Source: Stropharia rugosoannulata (lineage: Eukaryota > Basidiomycota > Agaricomycetes > Agaricales > Strophariaceae). From it: a stretch of DNA of 64,000 bases. The position numbers and the translations under genes are program-made. A model generated the notes under the pieces. That model made no database searches, had not been told where the DNA came from, and saw only the letters and a list, made by a program, of their open reading frames with translations. Below are positions 27,353-38,959 of this stretch, piece after piece (the stretch's first letter is position 1; each line of letters begins with the position of its first letter). The stretch is from the NCBI GenBank assembly GCA_028532985.1, contig JANCIK010000012.1, positions 1,178,001-1,242,000 of the forward strand. The letters run 5' to 3'.

Positions 27353-27868
27353 TTCTTTCCCCCTGCTTCCATGTTTACGCTTCCATCTTACAGATTGCTG
27401 CTCCGTCTTGTCTACCTATCTTGATTGCTTGTCTTTTAACTCATGGACTGCTTCTCCCTCGAAATCTCCATTTATTTTTTAATGTTATACCAACGTGTAT
27501 ATCTCCTCACTTTCATTTTTACCCTGACACGTATAGTAGGCATGGATTAGGATTTCTTGCATTATGTGGATTAATTTAACCATTGTATCGTTTTGGACAT
27601 TGTTGATACAGATTACAGTCCTTCCGTCAGTATACCCTTTTACATGTGTCCCTCCCTTAAACAAATCGCATTTTCCAACGTTTTAGGCTTGCTTGTCGTT
27701 TGAGTCAATTTATTAAGTGCGCATAGTATATAATTTAGAGAGGAGTCGAAGAAGAGACTACGAGAGGACGATGTACGCTAGGTCACGCTGATGTGACGTC
27801 GCGTCCGAGATATAACATGAAGTTGACTCTAACATCGACGACAAAATTCCGCGCCAAGTACCCCGAGA
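27353..27868. other. Short intergenic spacer
   Basis: About 0.5 kb, pyrimidine-rich just after the LCHN-like stop codon and then AT-rich. It includes the prefoldin promoter. No TATA box is obvious. Confidence 0.4.
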
Positions 27869-28503
27869 ATGTCGCAGCAACAAACGATAAACGTAGCCGA
27901 TTTGGATATTTCCCAGCTGACAGAAGTCCGCAAACAACTGGAGGATGTAACTAATTGCTTGCTTCTCCATCCTTCTCGTCTATTGGTGACGATCATATAA
28001 AACAGGAGCTGAACCATCTCACCAACTCCTTCGCGCAGTTGAAGCAAGCGCAGGCCAAATTCAAAGCATGCCTAGAGAATGTGAAGGAAGTGAACCCGAA
28101 TAACAAGGGTACGTCTTGCCTGCTTCCCTGGCGTGGACGGGATCTTACCTAGTACCAAAAGACAAAACGATTCTCGTTCCACTTACGAACTCCTTGTATG
28201 TGCCCGGGAAGCTGTCTGACCCGGATCATGTCATTGTCGACATCGGAACTGGCTACTATGTGCAAAAAGTCAGTGGTTTCATCCTCGATTCCGTAGCATA
28301 AACTGAACACTTAATGCTTTCACGCGCAGACCCGGCCCCAGGCTGTCAAGCACTACTCAGATAAGGTGGAATATATCAGGACGAACGTGGACACACTAGA
28401 AGAGACGATACAGAAGAAGAGAGAGAATATGAATTACCTTACTAGCATTCTGCAGCAGAAGATTCAGGTGGAGACGCAGGGCGGACCTACAGGAAAGCCA
28501 TGA
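27869..28503 (+). CDS. PFD5: Prefoldin subunit 5
   Basis: Alpha-type subunit of the hexameric prefoldin/GimC chaperone, which hands unfolded actin and tubulin to the CCT chaperonin in the cytosol. The start is the ATG at 27869 ([20 protein letters not shown]). The N-terminal coiled-coil helix follows ([17 protein letters not shown]), then the beta-hairpin region ([18 protein letters not shown] and [13 protein letters not shown]) and the C-terminal coiled coil ([20 protein letters not shown]), ending at GGPTGKP with TGA at 28501-28503. Three introns fall at 27948ff, about 28110 and about 28272. Length (about 155 residues) and motif order match the family; nothing is missing. Confidence 0.95.
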
Positions 28504-29108
28504 GTGAGTAGAAAGTGAGCAGCTCCTATTCTGTCGTCAGGATCGCGCTGATATTGTATCGTTTCTGTGCAGATTACGTCCAAGCATCGTGCTTTAGTTC
28601 CAAGTTCCGCGCTGTGATTGACGATTGTAATGGAGTCTGGACAGTGCTCCAGACACTGCTTCAAGTCGATTGTCAAATGTAATGCAAATTTTTTCTGTGA
28701 TAATAATTCATGCAGGTTCTCCGTCTCTGTTTGTAAGTTCAGTTTGCGGGATAGTAAGACTCCTGTCTCAGGTTTGACGACCAAGTTAGGATTGTAACGA
28801 CCAGCTTAACAGGTTCTTTTGGATCAATCTGCCTTCTCGGACCTTTAATCAATCACCCTCTGAATCTTGTTATCTAACTCAATAACATTCTTTAGTGCCG
28901 TTCTAAAACTGCGTTCAACCGGTCTCTGCAGCCGCGCACTACGGACCGTCCGAAGCTGCGAAGATGCAATGGGCATTCCCATGGATACTTCACACAAGTT
29001 CGACCACCCAACTTGCACGGCACCGGGAGAGATACTACATATATCTTGTTTTAGGTCTGCCTACACGTCAAATCTCTCCAAGTGCCTTTATTCTCTACCT
29101 CTATCAGC
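28504..29108. other. Intergenic spacer
   Basis: About 0.6 kb between two plus-strand genes. Small ORFs on either strand show no motifs. The sequence just before 29109 is pyrimidine-rich (CCTTTATTCTCTACCTCTAT), a common fungal start-site context. Confidence 0.4.
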
Positions 29109-30321
29109 ATGGCACCCGATAGTATCTTTGCTTTGCGCGACAGTGGGGTCCCGCCGCGCAGCAATGATTACACCACGCTCATCATGATACACGGCTTTGC
29201 GTGGCACTCTGGTATGTTCAGCTCCTTTCTGCTCACGACATGAACTCACTGAAACGACAGGGATATTTTCTCGTCTTTTGCCTTTGGCTTCAGCGGCAAA
29301 CACCCGCGTCGTTCTTCTCAACCGCCGGGATTACCCAGGATCCGCACGCATTTCCGACCAGGAACGAAGTGCTCTCGAAGCAATAGCGTCTATGCCGGCC
29401 CAGGCTGCACACGAAGCACTCCGTACTTATATGAAAGCTAGGGCGCACGAGCTTTATCAATTCTTGATAGAGTTCGTAAAGAACGAGCCTGTCACCCTCA
29501 TCGGTGGTCTCATTATCGCTGGCTGGTCTTTTGGGTGCAACTTTATCACGGCCCTGCTTGCTGAGTCGGCTCACTTTGCAAACACCTCCGACGACAGGAG
29601 GCTACTGGCATATTTGAAACGCGCCATCATCTATGGTGCGTCAAATGAATAAATCCTCTGAGACGTAAGTCTCCGTGACACCTGATTACAGATCCTCCAT
29701 ACCACGCCTTGGGGTACACCTCCCCGCCGAACTGGTACAATCCCATGTTTGACTCATCACTCGCCCCCAATGAGGGTCCAAAACGGTTCTTGAGTTGGGT
29801 CTCGGGCTATTACCGGCACGGGGACTCGATCGCCGCCCTTGAGCAGCGCACCGCGCTGGCTGATCCCCGCCCGACCATCCTTACTATCTCCCAAGATGAC
29901 ATGAACGCGGCGCTTGACATCACGCCGACGCTTCTCGGAGGTTCGGATAGCCTTGTCCTCAAGCAGGGAATCCGCCACGGTCTATTTGCGACGCTGACGA
30001 GGGGTGCAGTGTACATGACGAAGCGGGGCAAACAGGCATGTGTCAAGGGCTGGGGCGATGTTGGGCTCAAGTACGTGTGGTGCGACCATTCGGAGTGGGA
30101 AATGCCATACGGCGCAATGAGCTTTCAAACAGAGCTTGAAGACGCGCGGAAGACTGGAAAGGCTACAAGGGACGTTGCTGTTGTCCGACTACGAGGTGCC
30201 AACCACTTTGTGAGTTTCTTTTCTTTTCTTTGAGATATCTGTCGTTTCCCTTTGACTTAAAGATACACAGTACCATTGGGATCAGCCAAAGCTTGCCTTG
30301 CATGCAATAATTGCTCCGTGA
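29109..30321 (+). CDS. Alpha/beta hydrolase-fold protein
   Basis: Predicted serine hydrolase of unknown substrate. The start is the ATG at 29109 (MAPDSIFALRDSGVPPRSND). The oxyanion-side motif IMIHGFAWHSG is followed by VVLLNRRDYPGSAR. The nucleophile elbow is GWSFGCNF (G-x-S-x-G, Ser nucleophile). A long lid-like insert follows (YHALGYTSPPNWYNPMFDSS, GPKRFLSWVSGYYRHGD). The probable catalytic His comes late, in LRGANHFYHWDQPKLALHAI, just before the stop at 30319-30321. It has three introns. The protein is about 345 residues with no signal peptide, so probably cytosolic. It resembles uncharacterised basidiomycete hydrolases. The acid residue was not assigned. Confidence 0.8.
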
Positions 30322-30961
30322 TCGACTTGAACTCGAATGCAATGCCATGTGAGAGTTACATATTGCGTTTTTAGACTGGTTTATTTCCTCTGTTTGGATG
30401 GCCTTTTGTTTCTTGTTACTGTTTTATAATAGTCAAATGCCTTTCTTCCCTTTTGTCCAGCTTGAAGGTGAATATTTTTCGAAGTTGGATTGATTTACTT
30501 TTCAAAGCTTCGGCCGCATTGACCCCCATTTTGTCAGCTTTTCGATCAGTTGAATTCAAAGTCGAATCCATGTAAGCAACAATTACTTTTCTACAGATGG
30601 TGATCCTTACATCTCGCTGTATGAGCTCAGATTCAAGTGTTCACGTAGTTATCAAATTCAGCGCTCTCTAAATCCCGATTATTGAGGCATGCGATAGATC
30701 TCTATATGCAAGTGTTCAAGCTTGAGCTTGAACCTCGAAGCTCCTTGAGCGAGGTTGGGGCACAAGCTTTCGCAACTCATCCCAATTAGGAAGGCGATAA
30801 TTGTTATCCGGCGCGTGAGCATTTATGTAATATGTTCTCCACAGACGTTAAGTGGCTCTTGTTGTGCTCAATGTGGCTTGCGAGTGGCACGCATTGTTTC
30901 TTATAAATCGGCTGGCACTATATTCGCGTCTTTCCCCCATCACCCACCATTACATTCCCTG
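30322..30961. other. Intergenic spacer with a 20-bp inverted repeat
   Basis: About 0.6 kb. It contains a perfect 9-bp inverted repeat with a 2-bp centre at 30714-30733 (GTTCAAGCT TG AGCTTGAAC). No gene was recognised. Confidence 0.45.
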
Positions 30962-32369
30962 ATGGCCAGCATCAAACCTTATCCCATGGCGCGAGCTCAG
31001 ACATGGGGAATCAAACCCTTCGTCATTCAACCGCCCACGAAAAAGGAACTGTTAGACTGTTGGATATCGTCCGAGGACTTCCTAGCAATGCCCGAGACAG
31101 CGAAGAGAATGTATGCCCGTGTTCGTTGCAATTCACTACTCTTCCGTTATTTGCTCCATGCATATTAACAATTCATATCAGAAATTTCAGGTTCCCAATT
31201 ACAATAAACTTAACATCCGACTCCTGGACACCATGTTTACTAAATATAATGAAAAATTGCCTATGATGGATATATTGCGCTGGGATGCATCTGGCGGAAA
31301 GAAGGTTTTAGAATGCACGGCGACAGCGACCGCCAGATCCTTAGAGCCGCGCAGACGCGGCCCAGATCATCCAAAATATGCACCATGGTCCCGATATTCA
31401 GAAGTCCTCATGGATGAGATGCTACAGCCCTCCCCGGATGATACCCAGGATGATGCTCATACTCCGCCCAATTCCCCTCAAGCAGACTCGGAGTGTCCGA
31501 AGACTCCTCCAAGGCACGATCCTCTGTACACTTCTCTTCGTACTGCTGCAGATAACCGCTCGAGTGGTATCAACGCTCACGAGGCCACGAACGACATATG
31601 GCTGTATGATAAGCTGCAGGATCAGGAAACACAGCATCTTATGCTCGTGAAAACGTTCCAGGAAGCCCTGGATAGACTCAGGAAAGCTGTTACGGATGTC
31701 GCTTTACTTCAGGAGCAAATAAAGGCCGAAAAAGCTGCCTCAGACTGCTTTCTAGACGCGATTGTAACCGTCTGTGGGGAAGAAATTGCCAATGACATTG
31801 TCAAACAGACAGAGCGTGGTATCAAGATGCATAATATCTTCCCACCGGAACAATTCAGCGACCCGCACTTACTAGGTCTGCAAGAACTGTATAACAAGTC
31901 TGAAGATGGTGAAGAATCTGAATCGCTTCCAGTGCGTCAGGAAGATGTGATCATGCTGCGGCCATTTGCATTTGGTGCTCACTACAGACAAAACGGGGAG
32001 AACCTTTTTGGAGAAGCAAGCGTACACTTTCGACAGGGTGCGCGTGTACCTAAGAACACGGATGAAGAGCCAAAACAACCAAATGAATCAGTATCAGAAA
32101 CAATGTACGTGCCCATTTTATCCAAATTAAATCCGTTCTCTGATATATGTTTCTATTAACGACACGACAGAAGTATATCTAGTACTATGGGTGCGCCAGC
32201 CATCCCTATGATACCCGCTGGTAATGATGCGCAGGCCTCTCATCCACGCCTCAAGCGGATTAGAAACGATGAATCGGATGAAGATAGCGATATTGGCAGT
32301 GTAGCGTCGCTTTTATTTGAAGAACACACGATCAAACCACCCCGGAAGAAAACCCGTAGTACGCATTGA
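30962..32369 (+). CDS. Hypothetical protein with coiled coil and C-terminal nuclear-localisation-like tail
   Basis: I do not recognise a family. Exon 1 starts at the ATG 30962 (MASIKPYPMARAQTWGIKPF) and runs to about 31115 (PETAKRM). The main exon carries VPNYNKLNIRLLDTMFTKY, a Pro/Asp-rich segment (PSPDDTQDDAHTPPNSPQ) and a probable coiled coil (QHLMLVKTFQEALDRLRKAV, LLQEQIKAEKAASDCF). The last exon (from about 32172) ends ASHPRLKRIRNDESDEDSD, then PPRKKTRSTH, which resembles a nuclear localisation signal beside an acidic patch. The first splice junction is ambiguous: the best-looking donor (AT|GTATGC) does not keep frame with the main exon, while a weaker one after residues MYAR does. A chromatin- or transcription-related role is only a guess. 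Confidence 0.6.
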
Positions 32370-33022
32370 TTAGGCGCTATATTAAGTCGTCATCTAAGCT
32401 CTTTCGGTGTTTCTGAGCTTCCTCTTGTTTGTATTATATTTCAGCTGATATTGTACATCATTAAACATCTTTGTTCTGAGTTCTCTCCATACTGTACGGT
32501 AATTTAGAATGCCACATCTCTGTTTCATGAAGCTTCTGGATGCTTCATTGAATATCAAATTTGAATGACTCTGAGACCCAAGAAGAAGTTGCAATGTATC
32601 TCACCTCTCAGAAGGCGTGATGTCATCAACAAAAGTCGTTGAAAACACATTTCCCGTTGCACGGTTGGGAATCTGGGTAACTAGTCCGAGTACCAATGGT
32701 TAGATATTTATAGCAGGTAATCATCAACTGCAGATAATGGAAGTTCATTTCACGCTTGCCATTGCGTCCACATCACTTGAGAACGGGTTTCAGGTGATTC
32801 AGAGAGTATTCAATTGATGCGTATTGTGATCAACAGTGATGATTGAATGCAGGTTCTTGATCTCGGACTTTTATCATCAGTTTGTAGAACCATAGATCGA
32901 AATAGTATGAAGTCTGTAAACGTATCTTGTACTGCTGTGTAACCACGCTTGCCACAATCATAAGCCCCGATACTTATAGCTACTTGAGTTATGTCGCGTC
33001 TTCATTGACCATCCAAGTTGCA
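32370..33022. other. Intergenic spacer
   Basis: About 0.65 kb, AT-rich, no feature recognised. It presumably holds the promoter of the downstream membrane-protein gene. Confidence 0.4.
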
Positions 33023-34477
33023 ATGGCCGGCGAAATCCTACTGACCACTGTGGGCATTGCCACTCTTTGCATAGACAGCTGTCTTTACGGAGTAATGATG
33101 GTACTCTTTTCTCTGTCGACATACCTTCTCCTAGCACGGAGAACACCGATGAGCGACCAACGGGAAGACTGCAAGATGGAGAAGCTGCGCCGAGTTCTGT
33201 TAAATCCTTTCATATCTTCATCAGTTTTTGTGGCTATGTGTGCAACCGCGGTACGTCTCCGAGTGCCCGACTCAGGACGTGATGTTAGACTCACTAACCC
33301 ATTAATGACGTCCAGCAATGGCTGCTTATCTCCATACGAACGTTCATGGCCTTCGTCACATACCACGACGGAAATAGTCCAACGGCATTCTTTTCTGACT
33401 TGAGGCAGCCAACTCAGGTCGCATGCTCTGCCTTTGTTGTTCTGGCGTCGCTAGTGAGCGATTCCATGTGTGTAAGTGCATTCTCTGATTACACACGAGT
33501 GGGCGCTTAATTTGTATCCCAGATTTATCGGACATGGGCCATATGGGGGTACAACAAAACTGTAATTATTTTGCCTCTATTCACGCTTATTGGACTGGCA
33601 GGTGTGCTTCGTGTTCAAAGATTTTATTGCTTCTCACTTTTCTTCAGTCGGTGGCATTGGGATAACTGTTCAGCTTAGTCAATTTGTGCCTACAGACATA
33701 TTGTTTGCGAGCTCATATTCCCGGTGGATTTATTGTGACACCTATTTTTCTCTTTGGTAAGACTTTTCCGGAGCCTTTTCTGAATGCTACTTACTAGTTC
33801 TATTGGATTTCGAATATAAAGCACGAATTTATACACTACAAGTGAGTTGGACGTTGATATGTTATTAGGTTTGAAGCACTGAGAGGACTTTAACGACTCA
33901 AAGCTGCAATTATATGGAAAATCCTGTCAATGAACCGCGATCTTCGGGGACTAAGGTCCACTTATAAGCAAGCGGTTAGTTGTCCCAAATATTCCAACTG
34001 AGATTTACAGCATGATGACAGATTCATACACAGAGCGCTCTCGGAATAGTAGTCGAAAGTGCTCTTTTATACACGTATGCATTTCACAGTCTGTTTTCCA
34101 TGATGAGCTCTGCCTTACGACTTATTACTTCCTTCCCTAGGGCCTGGGTAATTTTCGTCACTGTCAGTTACCAGGTCAAATCCAATATGCAAAATTTGGC
34201 TATTAATAACATTCCAGCCGTTGCTGGGATAGCCTTTATGCTGATAAATATTAGGATTGGACTTGGATGGGCTCAGAGGTCATTTGTCACCTCAAACAAT
34301 GCACCCCCTTCGTCATTGAAGTCACATCATGCATTTATGCCGGAGGCAGAAGCAGAATATGCCATGCGGCCACTGGCGATTCAAGTACAACGCGAAGTGA
34401 GGACCGATGTCGCAATTGACTTTAACAGCACTGGCAGCCACAGCCAAATAAAAGGCAGCAATGGAAACTCCTTCTAA
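33023..34477 (+). CDS. Seven-helix membrane protein, Agaricomycete-specific family
   Basis: Polytopic membrane protein of unknown function. The start is the ATG at 33023 (MAGEILLTTVGIATLCIDS). TM blocks in order are YGVMMVLFSLSTYLLLARR, FISSSVFVAMCATA, QWLLISIRTFMAFVTY, FFSDLRQPTQVACSAFVVL, YRTWAIWGYNKTVIILPLF, SRWIYCDTYFSLCTNLYTT, AIIWKILSMN, SALGIVVESALLYTAWVIF and QVKSNMQNLAINNIPAVAGI, followed by FMLINIRIGLGWAQRS. A hydrophilic tail of about 60 residues ends at 34477. It has seven or so introns of about 50-60 nt, all keeping frame in the parts I checked. The adjacent minus-strand gene (34937-36367) belongs to the same or a sister family. No G-protein-coupling motif is claimed. Confidence 0.82.
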
Positions 34478-34936
34478 TTTGGTAGTGCCGCTCTACATAA
34501 CTTATTACCATGAGAGAATGGGTGTACGCATTATTAGACTAAATTTATATGTAGCAGTCCCATGAATTAACACCTGAATCATCTTTCCCTTTACATTAGA
34601 TGCGACTGAGGTCGGTGCTCATATGAGCTCTGTTTATCCGACATCTTGCCATTTCGAACCTCTATAGATGTGATGAAGGGTATTATTATGATCTGTTGTC
34701 CGATGCAAGGCCGATTCAATGCTTAACATGTATATTATATTTTCTTCCTACAACATTCGTCCCGGGGGCTCGAACATCATCCCAAATCATCTAAATCTGG
34801 TCTGAATAACAAGTTATATTTATGATGAGCGCTCATTAACATTACTTGACCTTTCCATAGCACTGGCTAGTATGTGCACACAACTATGTATAATGGAAGC
34901 TATTATAAGCTTTGACGTCCTGGGAGTCAAAAATTA
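34478..34936. other. Convergent 3' intergenic spacer
   Basis: About 0.46 kb separating the 3' ends of two related membrane-protein genes. AT-rich; no coding signal. Both polyadenylation regions should lie here. Confidence 0.4.
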
Positions 34937-36367
34937 CTATGGCTCGGTGAACACGTCCGTCCGTCCTATTTCCACCTTCCCTTCATCCTCGTTTTGCAGA
35001 GCATCTCCAGTAGCCTGAGCAGAACCAATACCTAAATGAGACACGTGCTCTTCACTGCGACTGTCAGAGAGCCAGCTCCCGGGAACAATGCCAATAGTGC
35101 TGATCTGCGGTACCAGCTGTCTGTTGTGATGTACGCGGAGAGAAATAAGAACAAAGACAATTCCTGGAATAAAAAGATTTAAGAGACCATCATTGAGTGC
35201 TCAAATGACGCCTCTTACCTGTGCTCGGAATAATGGCAGTCTGTAGTGGAAACTGAAAATTATTTTTGCAGAAGTAGAGGATGATGAGTATCAGGAGCTG
35301 AAGGGTATAGATCATGGCACTTTCTATAATAATGCGAATAACTTTGACGAGGCTGAGATGTGAGCTTCTATCCACGACTCCAGACGCGGCTGAACGTCTG
35401 TGCTGCGTCCATATCTTCAGCGTTATAAGGCTTGTCGTCAGCACGTTCTGAGATAGATTGAGCGGCCAAATGGAGTTGAGCGCCAGTCTCTCCGCTTGCG
35501 GGTTGAACGACAAAGGATGTTGAAACCAGATGAAACAATAGATGTTCACAACTGCATGAAACATAGAGTTATGAAAGAACATTCGTATAAAACAGATACA
35601 ACTGACCAGCCGACGCAGCCAAAATGAGCAAAGGGACAGTAATGAGTGGCAGGTTTTTGTTCCAGATGCAGTAGCAGCGGTATATCTGACAAAGTGTCAG
35701 TGTCATACAGGTTAATTTGAAATCTAATATTAATGCTGGTACTCACTACGAGAAAATCACCTGTCCAGGTCATCACAGCTGCGAGAATGGTAGACAGATA
35801 TGAATCCCATCTCGCGAAGTCCCAGAGGCTTTCAAATCCATCTTGAGTTTTAGGTACTATATATGCGTTGACATAAATGTGCAGTGTAAGACCTATAAGT
35901 AGTTACTGAGCGTTAATATTACGTAGAGCCTGTTTGGAAGCCGGTCGAAAGCATGCTACCCACCAAGGTGTATTGTCGCAACCACATACATGAATACGGC
36001 CGCAATTGGAAATATCTGGCAAGAAAGTCATTAAATAAGCACCAATCTACATCACATATTCAGGAATAGCAAATGACACACCAGGTTTGATAATGAACGG
36101 GAACTACTATTCAAAGACGCGTTCTTGAACATCAAGGGGCATGCAGATAGAAACAGCATGGTGTATAATCCTGTCTTCCATCAGACTTCGCTAATATGTT
36201 TTCGTGTCTTTATTTACCAAAAATGAATGTCTAATATGGAGCATAACATAGTTATTAGAGTGTAGTATCATGATGATGCTGTTGAGGTACTGTACCTCTC
36301 CAAAAGACGACAAAGTATAGGCCGCATTTAGAGAAATGCCATTTCCAGTCAACGGTGACGGCGGCAT
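34937..36367 (-). CDS. Seven-helix membrane protein, related to the neighbouring plus-strand gene
   Basis: Second member of the Agaricomycete polytopic family, facing its relative tail to tail. The chosen start is the ATG at 36365-36367 (MPPSPLTGNGISLNAAYTLS). Codons upstream stay open but contain no ATG. Exons read GLYTMLFLSACPLMFKNASL, IFPIAAVFMYVVATIHLGLT, HIYVNAYIVPKTQDGFESL, TILAAVMTWTGDFLV, IYRCYCIWNKNLPLITVPLL, WPLNLSQNVLTTSLITLKIW, RIIIESAMIYTLQLLILIIL and GIVFVLISLRVHHNRQLVP. An acidic hydrophilic tail ends GRTDVFTEP with TAG at 34937-34939. The RIIIESAMIYT segment corresponds to VVESALLYT in the neighbour. Function is unknown; seven helices are expected from the hydrophobic pattern. 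Confidence 0.82.
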
Positions 36368-37770
36368 ATCGGATCCTTCAAGAAGAATGCCCACCCCGGC
36401 AAGAGACAGTGCTCAAGTACAGCGGCAACAGTAGTCGGACCAAAGTCGGACAGTCGATTTCGTTTGACTGCTGGAGCTGGAGGTGACAGTCTCAATAAAA
36501 GACTGTCACTGCGGACTGAGATGGGGAAAAGAAGGAGACAGAATTTAACCGTTAAGCATTGCCAGACTGACAGATAATTAATAGGCAAGCGCGTGAGTGC
36601 TCAAATACCGAATACGCGTCGTCAGAACGCGACCAGGAATAACCAACGAACATAAACGTCACGGAATTTTCCGGCTGCGAAGGGAAGAACACTCGTGACA
36701 TTCCAAATATGTCAAAGACCCTCTTTGATGACTTCTCCGTTGTTGTCGACGCCAGTACTCAACCCAAGGTTAATCAGCCCTTAACAATTGAAATATTGGT
36801 TTTTGCGAAAAAGTTTGGGCATATTCTCATGGACGGAGCTGTGACATAGTATGTATCTCAAACCGGAACGTTACCGATAGGCCACAGAGCAAGCATAGCG
36901 CTTTCACCATTCGGAGGTACCATCCTACTTTGCAGCTTGAAGCTTTGCTGTGGTGTGTAGACTTTGGTATCTCAGACCGGATAACTCACTCACCGGATGA
37001 ATATTTGCCACCCCATTGACGTCTGGTTTCCACGATGTCTCACGCCAACAGTGTAAAATGATGTCCCCCAATACAACGCCCCACACGGCCACTCGATTTC
37101 AAGCCTTTTTTAAGCAATGTAGCGCCGATGTTAAGTTGGCAGAAACACCGAACCAATCAGAAAGGTCCTCCTTCTAATAAATGTGATCATGAATCGGAAC
37201 CGAGGGTATAATCCGCAGCAATTTGCAGTTATACGCGTGAGACGAGATGGGAAATAATAACTCGTATGTGTTCAAAAACGGTTCCAACAGTCCTTCACAA
37301 GCACTTTATTCTTCGATGCAGCATCCTAGACCAGGTGGGAATAGGGAATTTCCTTCATAACCTCCGTCATCACCATTTTTCCCCCGGAGACAAACAGGAG
37401 ACTTGAGGTGAATGATTCGTGATCTATCTACGAGCTCTAGTAACAATAAATCGGGCAGTCTGATGGTCTTTCATGCTTAGCCAAGTTCCGCTGGTGCTTT
37501 ACCTGATATTCACTCTGCTCAGGGAGCTATAGAAAATCTCCTATCATTAAGCAAATCGACACTTCAGAAAATTGCGGAAGAAGCAAAACAGTGCATCATG
37601 GAACCAGGCGACTTCACAATGCAAGTAATACATGGTTTTGGTTTCAAACGAAAGCCAAAACTCTATAAAATGCACCTATAGCACTCCCCGCATCCCCAGC
37701 TCGACCGGTACATCCAGTCATTCTGCTCATCTACTTTTTGTACAGAAGAGTATCTCCGACACCGGATATC
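36368..37770. other. Divergent intergenic region
   Basis: About 1.4 kb between the membrane-protein gene (-) and the small secreted-protein gene (+). Apart from the TATA-like box listed separately, no feature was recognised. Confidence 0.45.
37664..37670 (+). promoter_or_regulatory. TATA box of the secreted-protein gene
   Basis: TATAAAA lies about 101 bp upstream of the ATG at 37771, in a region that otherwise lacks coding signal. Assigned by motif and spacing only. Confidence 0.45.
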
Positions 37771-38214
37771 ATGGCTTCCCCGCGATCCGCTGTTTCGCGC
37801 GTTGTCGCGCTGCTGCTCATATTTACAATCTCTGGCGCGGTATGGGCCGCACCTGCGCGTACCCTCAAGCAGTACGACATACGCGCTGCGCATAAGATGC
37901 GGCCAGCGCTTCGCAGGTGGCACAATGGCCCCAGCGCCTCGAAGAGCTACCACCCTCCGAGCACTGTATATCACGCGCCGCGAGCCACGGGCCTTTCAGA
38001 AAGCAAGCTCCAGCCTAATGCGCAGGAGATGGGAGGCTCGGCGTTCTTGACCACACGAGCTGTAGTGGTGGCGCCTGCGGAGAAAACAGCAAACGCGTTC
38101 GCTGCATATCGCACCGGCACTCCATCGTTCAATCAGCGGGGAGAAGGCTACTTGGTAGGGTCCACGGGCCATAAGCCACACCAAAATGAGCGTAAGCGTG
38201 CAAGCAACAATTAA
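37771..38214 (+). CDS. Small secreted protein, cysteine-free and basic
   Basis: Intronless gene of 147 codons with no recognised family. The start is the second in-frame ATG at 37771 (MASPRSAVSRVVALLLIFTI), because it places a textbook signal peptide at the N-terminus: a basic start, hydrophobic core VVALLLIFTI and probable cleavage after GAVWA before APARTLK. The upstream ATG at 37738 would add 11 polar residues in front of it. The mature part (about 120 residues) is rich in Arg, Lys, His and Ala, contains no cysteine, and has dibasic sites (LRRWH, ERKRASNN) that a Kex2-type protease could cut. A secreted peptide precursor or effector-like protein is possible. A TATA box sits about 100 bp upstream. 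Confidence 0.65.
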   Translation: MASPRSAVSRVVALLLIFTISGAVWAAPARTLKQYDIRAAHKMRPALRRWHNGPSASKSYHPPSTVYHAPRATGLSESKLQPNAQEMGGSAFLTTRAVVVAPAEKTANAFAAYRTGTPSFNQRGEGYLVGSTGHKPHQNERKRASNN

Positions 38215-38959
38215 TACCGGTGTGAGTTTGAAATTTATGTTCCACATATATTTTAACAATCTTCCTTTCAGGGAGCTCGTTATTTGCGGCATTTGTTCGG
38301 ATTGAATCTCCGTGTCCAGAACCAATTTTCTTCTGTAATCTTGCATATATAACATTTTCGTAGCTTTGACTCAATAAAAGAACATAATGACCGTCTCACT
38401 GCTGGAGCCCACCTATTTATATCAGCCAAATAGGTGTTGTCATGTAGAGTACGTCTTGTATTTTTGTTTCGTCGTTTATGGCCTGCAATAGGCTTGAAAC
38501 TGCCTCAGGGTTACCATAAACGGCAAGCCCGATGAATATTTCTCTGCCAAATTAAAACGGTGTTCAAATAACATGACGTGTCTGACAACCTGTTTTTGGG
38601 CACCAGAAATTGGTCGGCGCCAGCAGTGTTTGCGGCGATAATAATGAGTAAAGGCGTACATAATCGAGAGTAATTCAAGTAAAATACCATGCGGTAGGCC
38701 AGCTATAAATAGGTACATATGGTATTCCATACAACATGAGATCTCAAATCTCGAATAATTAGCATTAGTAGGAGATATCATAAGTCAGTAGACATATACA
38801 ATCGGTAGAAATGAGCAAAAATTGGCAGTATATGGGTTGGACAACGCCATTCTAGTAGCAGTGTGGTGCAAAGGGAACGATGTATAATCAGATAGTAAAT
38901 CACGGCCTGGATGGTAATCTTCCCGCAGAATTGAAAGCCGCGTTGGAATAGCGCTTGTC
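38215..38959. other. Convergent intergenic spacer
   Basis: About 0.75 kb, AT-rich. Short ORFs without motifs; nothing recognised. Confidence 0.4.

Noticed and set aside
28464..28784. 106-codon ORF antisense to the prefoldin 3' end
   Set aside because: Antisense to the prefoldin 3' end and its downstream flank, with no domain signal.
36392..36394. Membrane-protein start at 36394
   Set aside because: The codon is GTG. The first in-frame ATG is 36365-36367.
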